DNA of 9,441 nucleotides from JAJYZP01 sp049964535 (GCA_049964535.1 JBMFXG010000105.1:1-9441); one strand, 5' to 3'. Positions 1 through 6,452 are shown, counted from the stretch's first letter. Translations and numbers: made by a program. Notes: generated from the letters alone by a model not told the origin.

Positions 1-327
1 GATCTCTTAGGACTATCGTCAAGGATCGACCGCCTTCCGTCTAGGTTTTCCCGCGGGCTTCGACAAAAAACCGCTATCGTACTTGGTTTGATACGGCCAT
101 TTTCCGTGCTGATCGTTGATGAACCATTCGTAGGACTCGATCCCTTGGGTAGAGAGGCCTTCATCGAGTTGTTACGGCAGGCCGCTGGTAGTGGTGCTAC
201 CTTGGTAATTGCAACCCATCAACTTGAGTTTGCTGGAAGTGTTGATCGGTGTCTGGCTCTGCGAGACGGTGCACTCGTCTTCGATGGCCCCCCCGATCAG
301 GCCGAACTCGTCAATATCGTCCAATGA
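1..327 (+). CDS. ABC transporter ATP-binding protein, C-terminal part (5' end outside window)
   Basis: The frame is open from base 1 and ends at TGA 325-327, giving the last 108 residues of an ABC ATPase. Visible, numbered from the window edge, are a degenerate signature motif FSRGLRQK (16-23, the ABC-2/drug-exporter style rather than LSGGQ), Walker B VLIVDEP (36-42, catalytic Glu 41), a D-loop VGLD (44-47) and the switch-histidine motif ATHQ (His 73). Walker A and the Q-loop lie upstream of the window. This type of ATPase powers export of drugs, lipids or peptides with a separate membrane subunit; the substrate cannot be told. The stop overlaps an ATG (ATGA, 324-327), the usual arrangement for a coupled permease gene, but the following gene appears broken. 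Family assignment is firm; whether the transporter still works is doubtful unless the permease lies upstream. Confidence 0.93.
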   Translation, partial: DLLGLSSRIDRLPSRFSRGLRQKTAIVLGLIRPFSVLIVDEPFVGLDPLGREAFIELLRQAAGSGATLVIATHQLEFAGSVDRCLALRDGALVFDGPPDQAELVNIVQ

Positions 328-950
328 CCGGTATCTCGGTTCTTGAACGTTACGATCGTTCGCAACTGGCGAGCTGACGATCGATTGGCTTCCTCCAGAT
401 GGAGAGGAAGTTCTCCCATGACCCTCTTAACGAAGCCCTCGAGCGATACTCGATAGTGTTGGGTCTTTCTCGGCCGTCGGTCTCAGCCGAAGATGTGACC
501 GATATCGGAGCCTTGATCGATTGCGGTGAGAGCGTTCGTCGGGGGTGACGGGTACCGTGTGAGAGCTGTCGTGGTCTCTACGGTGGTGCCCTTGGATTCG
601 AGGACCTGGGTTTTGATCGGGTAGCGGTCCGTACCTGGTAGGTCGAGCCTGCGCGAGACCATCGACACCGAGGAGGAGCCTCGACAGCGTTGCGCTCCTC
701 ATATCAGGAGCTCGCACAGTGGTGGCTTGCGCACTGATCTTGTCAGCGTAGAAGTCGTATGAGTGCCATGATTCTCCTGGTCTATCTGCTCTTCGCAACT
801 GAACGGGGGGGGAGATGAGTCGTTGAGTACCAGGCTGCGGAAGGGTCCCGAAGGGCCAGGAGATCGCTGGGATACCGCTCGATCACGCTGCGTCGGGAGT
901 GTGTCGTTCGAGAGGCTCCTGTGTCGGCCGGTCTCTCTGCTATCACCTAG
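324..950 (+). pseudogene. probable decayed ABC permease gene (multiple frameshifts)
   Basis: No intact ORF fills this 700-base gap, but protein-like pieces follow one another in different + frames. Frame of 324: MTGISVLERYD, then a stop at 375-377. Frame of 326 (about 357-416): GELTIDWLPPDGEEVLP. Frame of 324 again (about 414-535): HDPLNEALERYSIVLGLS and onward to DIGALIDCGESVR, stop at 546-548. Frame of 325 (about 532-621): VRAFVGGDGYRVRAVVVSTV and PLDSRTWVLIG, stop at 622-624. Frame of 326 (about 641-748): SVALLISGARTVVACALILS, stop at 749-751. Frame of 324 (759-950): MSAMILLVYLLFATE and onward, with an internal TGA at 816-818. The late pieces look like membrane helices. The ATG overlapping the ATPase stop fits a partner permease that has decayed. 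The stitching is my inference. Short - strand ORFs here, for example 483-668, cannot be fully excluded, but they lack ribosome binding sites. Confidence 0.42.
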
Positions 951-972
951 TCTCCCCGCTATCACTCAGTCT
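939..972. repeat. imperfect 15-bp tandem direct repeat, period 19
   Basis: GCTATCACCTAGTCT (939-953) recurs as GCTATCACTCAGTCT (958-972) with 13 of 15 positions identical and CCCC between the copies. It ends about 45 bases before the ribosome binding site of the membrane protein gene at 1030, so it could be part of that promoter or an operator. It could equally be debris at the edge of the decayed gene. The 19-base period is close to, but not exactly, two helical turns. Confidence 0.5.
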
Positions 973-1016
973 TTAGAGCGTCGATCGAGTAGCATCGGCT
1001 AACAGTTTCTGCACCT

Positions 1017-1023
1017 AAAGGAG
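1017..1023 (+). promoter_or_regulatory. ribosome binding site for the gene at 1030
   Basis: AAAGGAG lies six bases before the GTG at 1030. It fixes this GTG, rather than a later codon, as the start of the membrane protein. Confidence 0.85.
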
Positions 1024-1029
1024 TCCTCC

Positions 1030-1509
1030 GTGACCGACCATGCGATCTACAACTATATCCCGCACCACCGGACCAAGGCTCGGCTCGAGGGGAGCTCGGA
1101 ACAACCGGTGAAGGTCACCGAGCAGCTTCCCACCGGGAGCGCTGCGGCTCGATTCAATGCGCGCTTGGCTGTCAAAGTTACGACCGGAGTCGGCACGATG
1201 TGGTGTGCCTACGCGTTCGCGATCATCGCGCTCGTGAGCTTACCTCAGGCGATCAGCTCTCATAGTGCCGTCATTCTCGTTTCATGGGTGTCGCAGACCT
1301 TCCTCCAGTTGGTCCTTCTCTCGGTGATCATCGTCGGCCAAAACGTGCTTGCGGCAGCGGCCGATAAACGGTCTGAGGCGACGTACCAGGATGCTGATGC
1401 AGTGTTGCGCGAGTCTGTCATGATTCAAGAACACCTGCTCGAGCAAGATAAGGCACTGAGCCAGCTCATGGACAAGCTTGCCCGGCTCGAGGCCAAGGTG
1501 GCGTCCTGA
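1030..1509 (+). CDS. DUF1003-like two-helix membrane protein
   Basis: This is a 159-residue protein starting at GTG with a strong AAAGGAG site. Residues 1-50 are polar, with charged and Pro/Gly-rich stretches. Two hydrophobic segments follow: about 54-74 (VGTMWCAYAFAIIALVSL) and about 82-106 (ILVSWVSQTFLQLVLLSVII, followed by VGQN). A charged, probably helical or coiled-coil tail runs from about 110 to 159 (ADKRSEATYQDADAVLRES, and KALSQLMDKLARLEAKV at the end). The order 'helix, short turn, helix ending in QN, then coiled coil' is that of DUF1003-type proteins, small integral membrane proteins of unknown function common in actinobacteria. The match is from memory of family style, so a sister family is possible. 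It stands alone: decayed DNA lies upstream and a convergent gene downstream, so it is probably monocistronic. Confidence 0.88.
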   Translation: MTDHAIYNYIPHHRTKARLEGSSEQPVKVTEQLPTGSAAARFNARLAVKVTTGVGTMWCAYAFAIIALVSLPQAISSHSAVILVSWVSQTFLQLVLLSVIIVGQNVLAAAADKRSEATYQDADAVLRESVMIQEHLLEQDKALSQLMDKLARLEAKVAS

Positions 1510-1697
1510 TTCGCACCGACGGTCCTTGACGCGAACTCGAGTCTTTGAGATCCGACTTCGAGCAGAGGAGTCGCGTCAGCGGGACGGGTGTCGGGGTGTG
1601 TCGCTCGCGCCGGTCTTGGTAGTTCGGACCGTTTCTCTGTCGTCTGGTCGGAGCGGGACTCCCTCGACCCAACGATGCGGTCGTGGGGCTCTAAGAG
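1510..1697. other. convergent intergenic region, no clear gene
   Basis: This is the gap between two genes that end facing each other. The only terminator-like structure I see is a weak stem, CTCGAGTC (1536-1543) with GACTTCGAG (1554-1562), which has one bulged base and no T-run. Short ORFs crossing the gap in both directions are arginine-rich shadows. Confidence 0.4.
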
Positions 1698-3011
1698 TTA
1701 GGGAACGGGCTCTTCATCTTGGTTGGTTGAGGTCGTAACCGAGGCTGATGTTGGCGCCTCCCTCTCGGGAGCTACTCGTTCCTCCCTCGGAGTTGCGTTC
1801 TTGAAAAAGCCGTAGAACGTGAGCGCATTGGCGAGTTGGAGCACGCTAGAGAGAAGGAACGGTGCAGCAAGATCGACGACCGCGAAGAGCTCTCCTGCAA
1901 GGGCTGGGGTGACCGCAGAGAGTGCCTGGGCGGGCAGATTCGAGAGCGCGGCGACGCGAGAGCGCTCCTCGGGGTCTGCCATACCCATGACATAGGACTG
2001 GCGGAGTGGCAATGCCATTCGTTGTCCGAACATTCTGACGAGATAGATCGCACCAGCGATGAGAAAAGTCGGTGCAAGGACCATGGGAATGAGGAGCAGT
2101 GAGACGACGATTCGAAGCAGGGTTGTAGCCCGAACGAGACCGAGTCGGCGGGAGAGGCTCGTGACAGTCATGTTGGAGATAAGACTGGTGGCATTGATGA
2201 CTGCGAAGAGCAGACCGATCTGAGCTGCGCTCACCCCGTACCGTCGGTAGAACCAGTACGTGATGAAGGGGCCGAAGAGTCCAATGGCGGCCCCGTTAAG
2301 GCCATTGGTAATCCAGAGTCGGAAGACGAGCCCTCTCGATTTCTGCGGGAAAAAGCGTCGGCGCGCCTCTCGTGAGACGGGAGGAAGCGGTGGCTCTCGG
2401 ATCCAGAGGGCGATGATTCCCGCAGCTCCGGCGAAGCACGCTAACGCGATGAACGCAACGCGATAGGTGGGGAGAAGGTTGGTTGCGGTGGCGTGCCCAG
2501 TTACGAGCACACTGACCATGAGCCCTCCGAGGAGTGAACCGAAGGTGGTTGCGAGACCGAGTCGGGCAAAGGCGGGTGTTCGTTCGCGATCACTGACAGA
2601 CGCCGCGATGAGAGCCTGCTCGGCCGGAAGGTACGGTCCAACGTTACCGGCCCCGGCCCCTCCACCACGGCCGAATGAACCCAGTGCAGCCCCAATAACG
2701 ACGACCGCTGCTGCGTTCGAGACTGCAAATGCGACCGCTGCGAGAGCGGTAAGGAGCGGAATGAGGACCAAGAAGAATCGACGACCGATTCGGTCTGCGA
2801 GAAACCCTACCGCAGTTGACATGAGCGCTGACGTTGCGGCCACGATGGCGAAGAGAACTCCGAGCTTGACTACGCTATATCCATCGATGCTGAGGTAGAT
2901 CGGAACGATAACCCCCGCTATTGCGCGCGCGATACTCATCGCAAAACGCGCCGTGATGCAGAGCTGCATATTGGGATTTCCCCGAAATGAGGTGATCGTT
3001 GGTCGCTTCAT
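1698..3011 (-). CDS. major facilitator superfamily (MFS) transporter, probable efflux pump
   Basis: This is a 437-residue polytopic inner-membrane protein of usual 12-helix MFS length. The cytoplasmic loop after helix 2 carries MFS motif A, GFLADRIGRR (69-78, with Asp 73 and the Arg pair). A glycine-rich segment, GSFGRGGGAGAGNVGPYLPA (111-130), lies in the helix 4 to 5 area. A basic central loop (about 205-228, SREARRRFFPQKSR) divides the two six-helix halves. The tail (about 404-437) is hydrophilic and Glu/Pro/Thr-rich. Transport is presumably proton-driven; the substrate is unknown. Its ATG (3011-3009) overlaps the stop of the MarR gene by ATGA, so the two are co-transcribed and probably translationally coupled; only a weak GGA precedes the start. 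Pairing with a MarR repressor makes drug or metabolite export the likeliest role (inference). Confidence 0.93.
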   Translation of the reverse strand: MKRPTITSFRGNPNMQLCITARFAMSIARAIAGVIVPIYLSIDGYSVVKLGVLFAIVAATSALMSTAVGFLADRIGRRFFLVLIPLLTALAAVAFAVSNAAAVVVIGAALGSFGRGGGAGAGNVGPYLPAEQALIAASVSDRERTPAFARLGLATTFGSLLGGLMVSVLVTGHATATNLLPTYRVAFIALACFAGAAGIIALWIREPPLPPVSREARRRFFPQKSRGLVFRLWITNGLNGAAIGLFGPFITYWFYRRYGVSAAQIGLLFAVINATSLISNMTVTSLSRRLGLVRATTLLRIVVSLLLIPMVLAPTFLIAGAIYLVRMFGQRMALPLRQSYVMGMADPEERSRVAALSNLPAQALSAVTPALAGELFAVVDLAAPFLLSSVLQLANALTFYGFFKNATPREERVAPEREAPTSASVTTSTNQDEEPVP

Positions 3012-3484
3012 CGAAGCGTATCCGTTGCGTGCGTCAGGGTCTGACTTCCGAGATCGCCCAGGGCATTGACGAGGGCTTGTAGTGCTGGAAGAGCGGAGCG
3101 AAGCGAGCGGAGATCGTGATCGCTCAGTGTGGCGAGCGCCGACTCCATGATTGCGATGCGGTGGTCTCGTTGGAGGAGTAGCAGGCTTCTTCCAGCTTCG
3201 GTAAGTGAGAGATGTCCGACTCGCTTGTCTGATTGATCTTGACCTCGATGGGCGAGTCCTAGACGAGTGAGGTGTCCAACGATGGTGCTCAAGGTGTTTG
3301 GGGCCTGGCCAAGGGCGTTGGCGACATCTCCAACGCGGGCGCCCGGATGGTCTCGAATGTAGCGCAACACCTCCAGCTCCGGGCCGCTCGGACGCTCATC
3401 GCCAAAGAGGTCTCGTTGACGGCGGCGAAGTCGGCGTCGCAACTGTCCCGTGACGTTGATCAACTCTGGAGCTATCGCCTCCAC
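3008..3484 (-). CDS. MarR-family transcriptional regulator
   Basis: This is a winged-helix repressor of about 158 residues when started at the GTG at 3484-3482. I chose that start because AAAGGA lies six bases upstream of it. The longer reading from the ATG at 3622 would put the N-terminus through the promoter and an inverted repeat, and would add a segment unlike the family. Visible are an N-terminal dimerisation helix (APELINVTGQLRRRLRRRQ), helix-turn-helix residues around GDVANALGQAPNTLSTIVGH with LTRLGLAHR following, and the beta-wing DQSDKRVGHLSLTEAG. C-terminal helices follow, rich in Ala and Leu. MarR proteins bind palindromes as dimers and release DNA on binding small phenolic or other ligands, or on oxidation. 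It is the first gene of an operon with the MFS exporter and probably represses its own promoter. Confidence 0.92.
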   Translation of the reverse strand: MEAIAPELINVTGQLRRRLRRRQRDLFGDERPSGPELEVLRYIRDHPGARVGDVANALGQAPNTLSTIVGHLTRLGLAHRGQDQSDKRVGHLSLTEAGRSLLLLQRDHRIAIMESALATLSDHDLRSLRSALPALQALVNALGDLGSQTLTHATDTLR

Positions 3485-3490
3485 CTTGGG

Positions 3491-3496
3491 TCCTTT
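3491..3496 (-). promoter_or_regulatory. ribosome binding site deciding the MarR start
   Basis: On the - strand AAAGGA lies six bases before the GTG at 3484. The more distant ATG at 3622 has no such site and sits inside an inverted repeat. The marR start is therefore placed at 3484. Confidence 0.7.
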
Positions 3497-3520
3497 CTCT
3501 TTCACCTCATTAATCGTGAA

Positions 3521-3552
3521 AACTATTTTATTCTGTGACAGAACTATTTGAT
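3521..3552 (-). promoter_or_regulatory. marR promoter with operator candidates
   Basis: This AT-rich island lies just upstream of marR. It holds a perfect palindrome, TTCTGT-G-ACAGAA (3531-3543). It also holds an 11-base direct repeat, AACTATTTTAT (3521-3531) and AACTATTTGAT (3542-3552), with 10 of 11 bases identical and a 21-base offset, which is two helical turns. On the - strand the -10-like TAAAAT (3530-3525) abuts the palindrome, so a bound MarR dimer would block RNA polymerase. No convincing -35 box is present. Assignment to MarR is inferred from position. Confidence 0.6.
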
Positions 3553-3573
3553 ACCTATTTAGAGCGCTCCGTT

Positions 3574-3627
3574 CCCTCATGCCGCTGAACCAGAGGCCTG
3601 AGTACTCTCGAGTCAGCGGCATGAGGG
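3574..3627 (-). terminator. 15-bp perfect inverted repeat after the aldo/keto reductase gene
   Basis: CCCTCATGCCGCTGA (3574-3588) is exactly complementary to TCAGCGGCATGAGGG (3613-3627), with a 24-base loop. It begins seven bases beyond the reductase stop and precedes the marR promoter, so it most likely ends or attenuates the reductase transcript. There is no T-run after the stem on the - strand, and the loop is long for a classic intrinsic terminator. A protein-binding site or small mobile repeat is an alternative. Confidence 0.6.
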
Positions 3628-3633
3628 CATCAC

Positions 3634-4635
3634 TTAGCGATCTGCGTCACCTTGTCGGTAGGAGCGAGTGAGCTCGTCTAGCCGGAGCATCGTCTCGTCG
3701 TCGAGCACAAAGGTGCCACCGAGCAGAGAGTCGTGCAGCTGCTCGACCTTGCTTGCGCCGATGATCGGCGACGTGACAGAGGGCTGCTGGCGAACCCAGG
3801 CGACTGCCATGGTCACGAGCGAGGTGCCGATCTCTTTGGCCACCTGGGCTAGTTCTGACGCTGTTGAGAAGACTCGCTCGTTCCAGTATCGGTCACGATA
3901 AAGCGTACTCGCTGGCGAGACGTTGAAACGAGTACCGGATGCAGGTCCTTTGGTAAAGTCGTGCTTGCCACTGAGGAGCCCTCCAGCGATTGGGTTGTAC
4001 GGAATCACTCCGATCTCTTCCACCTCGCACAGCGGAAGGAGCTCACGCTCGATCTCGCGAAAGACGAGGTTGTACCGAGGCTGTACCGAGGTGAAACGGA
4101 TGAGGCCATGGAGGTCCGAGCGGCCGAGGGCTCGAGCGAGTTGCCAGGCCTTGAAGTTGGAACAACCAACGTAGCGGACTTTGCCGGAGTTCACGAGGTA
4201 ATCGAGGGCGTGGAGCGTCTCTTCGATCGGGGTGGTCGTATCGTAGCTATGGAGCTGGTAGAGGTCGATGTAGTCGGTCTGGAGCCGACGCAGACTCGCC
4301 TCTACTGCCTCGATGATGTGTTTTCGCGATGCACCTCGGGCGTTCATGGAACTGCCCATTGCCCCCACGCACTTGGTCGCAAGGACGACCTCGCTGCGAT
4401 GAGCTGGGAGCCAAGTACCGATGATCTCCTCGGTACGACCAGCGAGTTCAAGTCCGCCTCCGAGTGGATATACGTCGGCCGTATCGATGAAGGTTACTCC
4501 ATGCGCAATCGCTTCGTTGAGGATTGCGTGAGAGGTGGCTTCGTCGGCTTGAACGCCGAAGGTCATGGTTCCGAGGCAGAGCTCTGATACCTTGAGACCT
4601 GAGTTGCCGAGATTCTTCATTGCAATGGTATCCAT
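3634..4635 (-). CDS. aldo/keto reductase
   Basis: This is a 333-residue cytosolic NADPH-dependent oxidoreductase of the (beta/alpha)8 barrel AKR superfamily, of normal length. The catalytic tetrad is present: Asp 51 and Tyr 56 in FIDTADVY, Lys 88 in LATKCVGA and His 129 in YQLHSYD. Other family marks are LGTMTFG (21-27), YVGCSNF (155-161) for the substrate side, and the cofactor-binding end IPYNPIAGGLLSGK (211-224) plus PIIGASKVEQL (290-300). Such enzymes reduce aldehydes and ketones to alcohols; the natural substrate is unknown. The ATG at 4635 is preceded by GGGGAG eight bases upstream on the - strand. A 150-base gap with a hairpin and a promoter separates it from marR, so it is probably a separate transcript that may share function with, or be regulated by, the neighbouring MarR/MFS pair (inference). 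Confidence 0.95.
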   Translation of the reverse strand: MDTIAMKNLGNSGLKVSELCLGTMTFGVQADEATSHAILNEAIAHGVTFIDTADVYPLGGGLELAGRTEEIIGTWLPAHRSEVVLATKCVGAMGSSMNARGASRKHIIEAVEASLRRLQTDYIDLYQLHSYDTTTPIEETLHALDYLVNSGKVRYVGCSNFKAWQLARALGRSDLHGLIRFTSVQPRYNLVFREIERELLPLCEVEEIGVIPYNPIAGGLLSGKHDFTKGPASGTRFNVSPASTLYRDRYWNERVFSTASELAQVAKEIGTSLVTMAVAWVRQQPSVTSPIIGASKVEQLHDSLLGGTFVLDDETMLRLDELTRSYRQGDADR

Positions 4636-5298
4636 GCTGTGAACTCCCCTTTGGTATGAATGACGAACTTCTCACTCGTACGGTACCGTGTCGATTTCGT
4701 AGCTCACGCTGAGAGAGTGCTTTTTCATGGTGTGCGATAGATTGCGCAAGTAGTGGGGTAGAACAGGACAAGCACACAGCCTCCGGTTGGATCAAGACCG
4801 ATTCGAATGCACAGTGATCAATGCTGCGTTGGACTCTGGGTCTGGTGGGAATGCAGCCCTGATCTTCTATGCGTTCCTTATGGTTTGTGTGTGAACGTTC
4901 TATTTTGCGATCTGGTGTCTCTCGCTTACGAGGAGAGTGCCGCTCTAAAGTGAGTGTACGCGCATGTTGATCGATGAGTAGGACTTCTGCGAGAGGGACC
5001 AGCTATTGGGGACCCCTCATTTGAGCGAGAACAACGATTGCCCAAGCGCGTAGCGTTCCTCTTGTAATGGCACTACTGAAGCGTGGCCCTAGGGAAGATT
5101 CCGGGAGTCTGTTCGAGTGGGGGTTGGCTTGGCCGGTATGTTCCAGGCTAGCGAGTAAGATATTTTTAGGCGCTTGAATGTCAGCGCGTCTTGGTGTCTG
5201 CGGGTAGAGACCCCTCTTGGGTCGATGTCTAGGATCCGTCCTCAAAGTGGGCTAGCTGGCCATGTGGTCGACAGTTCGACCGACCCTAAGGACACGCC
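4636..5298. other. 663-base divergent intergenic region
   Basis: This lies between the divergent aldo/keto reductase and DUF3494 genes. No convincing gene was seen; ORFs here lack ribosome binding sites and family-like sequence. Small marks include a 10-base palindrome ACGGTACCGT (4680-4689), about 45 bases upstream of the reductase start and a possible operator. GACCCCTC occurs twice (5011-5018, 5209-5216). A run of coding-like codons at about 4890-4960 ends in TGA and may be a gene remnant. Both promoters must lie here, but I cannot place -10/-35 boxes with confidence. Confidence 0.5.
5266..5281 (+). promoter_or_regulatory. short hairpin just before the DUF3494 ribosome binding site
   Basis: GGTCGA (5266-5271) pairs perfectly with TCGACC (5276-5281) around a four-base loop. 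It ends six bases before the AAGGA site (5288-5292). In the mRNA leader it could affect stability or translation start. It is short enough to be chance. Confidence 0.35.
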
Positions 5299-6363
5299 AT
5301 GACCGATACTCCACTCCGTACGACAGGATCCTTTCTGCGCCTTCGCCGGGGATTCCTTCTCCTCGCTGCTTCCTCAGTCGTCGTGGTCACCTTTGTTTCT
5401 TCCGATGCCTTTGCCTCTGCCGGAGCGGTCACAGTACCGTTGGGCTCGACGAGCTCATTTGCGTTGCTCGCGGGATCCGGCATCACCAATACCGGCTCGA
5501 GTACCGTATCGGGTGACGTGGGGACGTACCCTACTGCGAGTGAGACCGGTTTCTCGACCATGCGTATCATTGGTGTCAATCAGTATGGCGACGGCGCAAC
5601 TCAGGTTGCCAAGAGTGATCTCGTAACCGCTTATGACGCTGCTGCTAGCGAGTCTGCTACCGGGAGTGCTAGTGGCAACCTTGGGGGACGAACACTAACT
5701 GAAGGCGTTTATAACTCGAGCTCCACAATCGGCATCACTGGAGCACTAACTCTCGATGGCGGCGGCAATACTGGTGCAGTCTTCATCTTCCAGGCGGGCT
5801 CCTCTCTCACTACTGCCTCCTCAAGTGAGATCATCCTCACAAATGGTGCACAAGCTTGCAACGTGTTCTGGCAGGTAACGAGTAGCGTCACCCTTGGTGC
5901 CAACTCTTCTTTTGTAGGCACGGTCTTAGCGCTGACGAGCATCACGGCTGACACTGGTGCTTCGGTGGAAGGTCGTCTCTTGGCTCGTAATGGGGATGTC
6001 ACGCTCCAAGCCGCCACGGTTACCACGCCTAGCTGCACGACTACCACTCCAACTACCGTTACCACTCCAACCACCGTTACCACTCCAACTACCGTTACCA
6101 CTCCAACCACCGTTACCACTCCAACTACCGTTACCACTCCAACCACTGGGGTACGACTTGCTACTCACGTCGGACCTTCAACGGTGGTTTCGTCGCATGC
6201 TGGCTCCACGGCATCGAGCACAAACCGAGTCGTTGTTCCGTCAGTCAAGACCGGTGAGATGTGGGCCGGATGGATGTGGTGGACCGGGGCAATATCCCTA
6301 GGAGTAGCTGGGATGTTCGTTACGTTTTCTCGCCGTCCGAGGGCGTCGACACCGCAGAGCTGA
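5299..6363 (+). CDS. DUF3494 (ice-binding-type) surface protein, signal peptide and C-terminal anchor
   Basis: This is a 354-residue exported protein. The ATG at 5299 has AAGGA six bases upstream. A signal peptide covers about 1-42: the RLRRG basic region, a hydrophobic core FLLLAASSVVVVTFV, and probable cleavage after AFASA. Residues about 45-240 match the DUF3494 right-handed beta-helix fold: LGSTSSFALLAGSGITNTG, STVSGDVGTYP, LGGRTLTEGVYN, TGAVFIFQAGSSLTTASSS, NGAQACNVFWQVTSSVTLG, FVGTVLALTSIT and VEGRLLARNGDVTL. A TTPTTV repeat linker (about 249-283) and a Ser/Thr-rich stretch follow. A C-terminal membrane helix (about 325-344, WWTGAISLGVAGMFVTF) ends in the basic tail SRRPRAS. The family includes ice-binding proteins and also adhesin-like members in organisms that never meet ice. 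Cell-surface display on a glycosylatable stalk is inferred from the layout. The gene is monocistronic, with a hairpin after it. Confidence 0.95.
   Translation: MTDTPLRTTGSFLRLRRGFLLLAASSVVVVTFVSSDAFASAGAVTVPLGSTSSFALLAGSGITNTGSSTVSGDVGTYPTASETGFSTMRIIGVNQYGDGATQVAKSDLVTAYDAAASESATGSASGNLGGRTLTEGVYNSSSTIGITGALTLDGGGNTGAVFIFQAGSSLTTASSSEIILTNGAQACNVFWQVTSSVTLGANSSFVGTVLALTSITADTGASVEGRLLARNGDVTLQAATVTTPSCTTTTPTTVTTPTTVTTPTTVTTPTTVTTPTTVTTPTTGVRLATHVGPSTVVSSHAGSTASSTNRVVVPSVKTGEMWAGWMWWTGAISLGVAGMFVTFSRRPRASTPQS
6043..6147 (+). repeat. 18-bp in-frame tandem repeat encoding TTPTTV
   Basis: There are five full 18-base units from 6043 to 6132 and a partial sixth to 6147. The units alternate strictly between ACCACTCCAACTACCGTT and ACCACTCCAACCACCGTT, a silent ACT/ACC change in the fourth codon. 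The true repeat period is therefore 36 bases. It encodes a Thr/Pro-rich stalk between the DUF3494 domain and the C-terminal anchor. Copy number probably varies between strains. Confidence 0.95.
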
Positions 6364-6403
6364 GCTGTCCTGAGGCATGCTCGAGAGCTATAGGTCGCTT
6401 TCT

Positions 6404-6452
6404 GCCGAAGACCTCCAGACTCTGAGATCGACAGAGTCTGGAGGTCTTCGGC
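6404..6452. terminator. perfect 21-bp hairpin after the DUF3494 gene
   Basis: Bases 6404-6424 (starting GCCGAAGACC) are exactly complementary to 6432-6452 (ending GGTCTTCGGC) around a seven-base loop, AGATCGA. It starts 41 bases after the stop codon. There is no T-run behind it, as is common for actinobacterial terminators. The symmetry means it could act on transcripts from both sides, including read-through from the - strand gene ending at 6895. Confidence 0.85.

Noticed and set aside
427..798. - strand ORFs at 427-798 and 483-668
   Set aside because: No ribosome binding sites and Arg/Ser/Pro-rich random-looking sequence. The 483-668 frame has reasonable codon use but no family resemblance; the + strand decayed permease explains the region better.
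3485..3622. 46-residue N-terminal extension of MarR from the ATG at 3622
   Set aside because: It would translate through the promoter island and into the 15-bp inverted repeat, is unlike MarR N-termini, and a better start with AAAGGA exists at 3484.
3961..4587. 208-residue + strand ORF inside the aldo/keto reductase gene
   Set aside because: Shadow of a strongly supported gene with an intact catalytic tetrad on the other strand.
6043..6147. CRISPR-like array
   Set aside because: Units are contiguous without spacers and in frame with a coding sequence, so it is a protein repeat.
5709..6168. Repetitive ORFs opposite and across the DUF3494 gene (VVGVVTVVG and WSGNGS repeats)
   Set aside because: They are translations of the 18-bp repeat in other frames, not separate genes.
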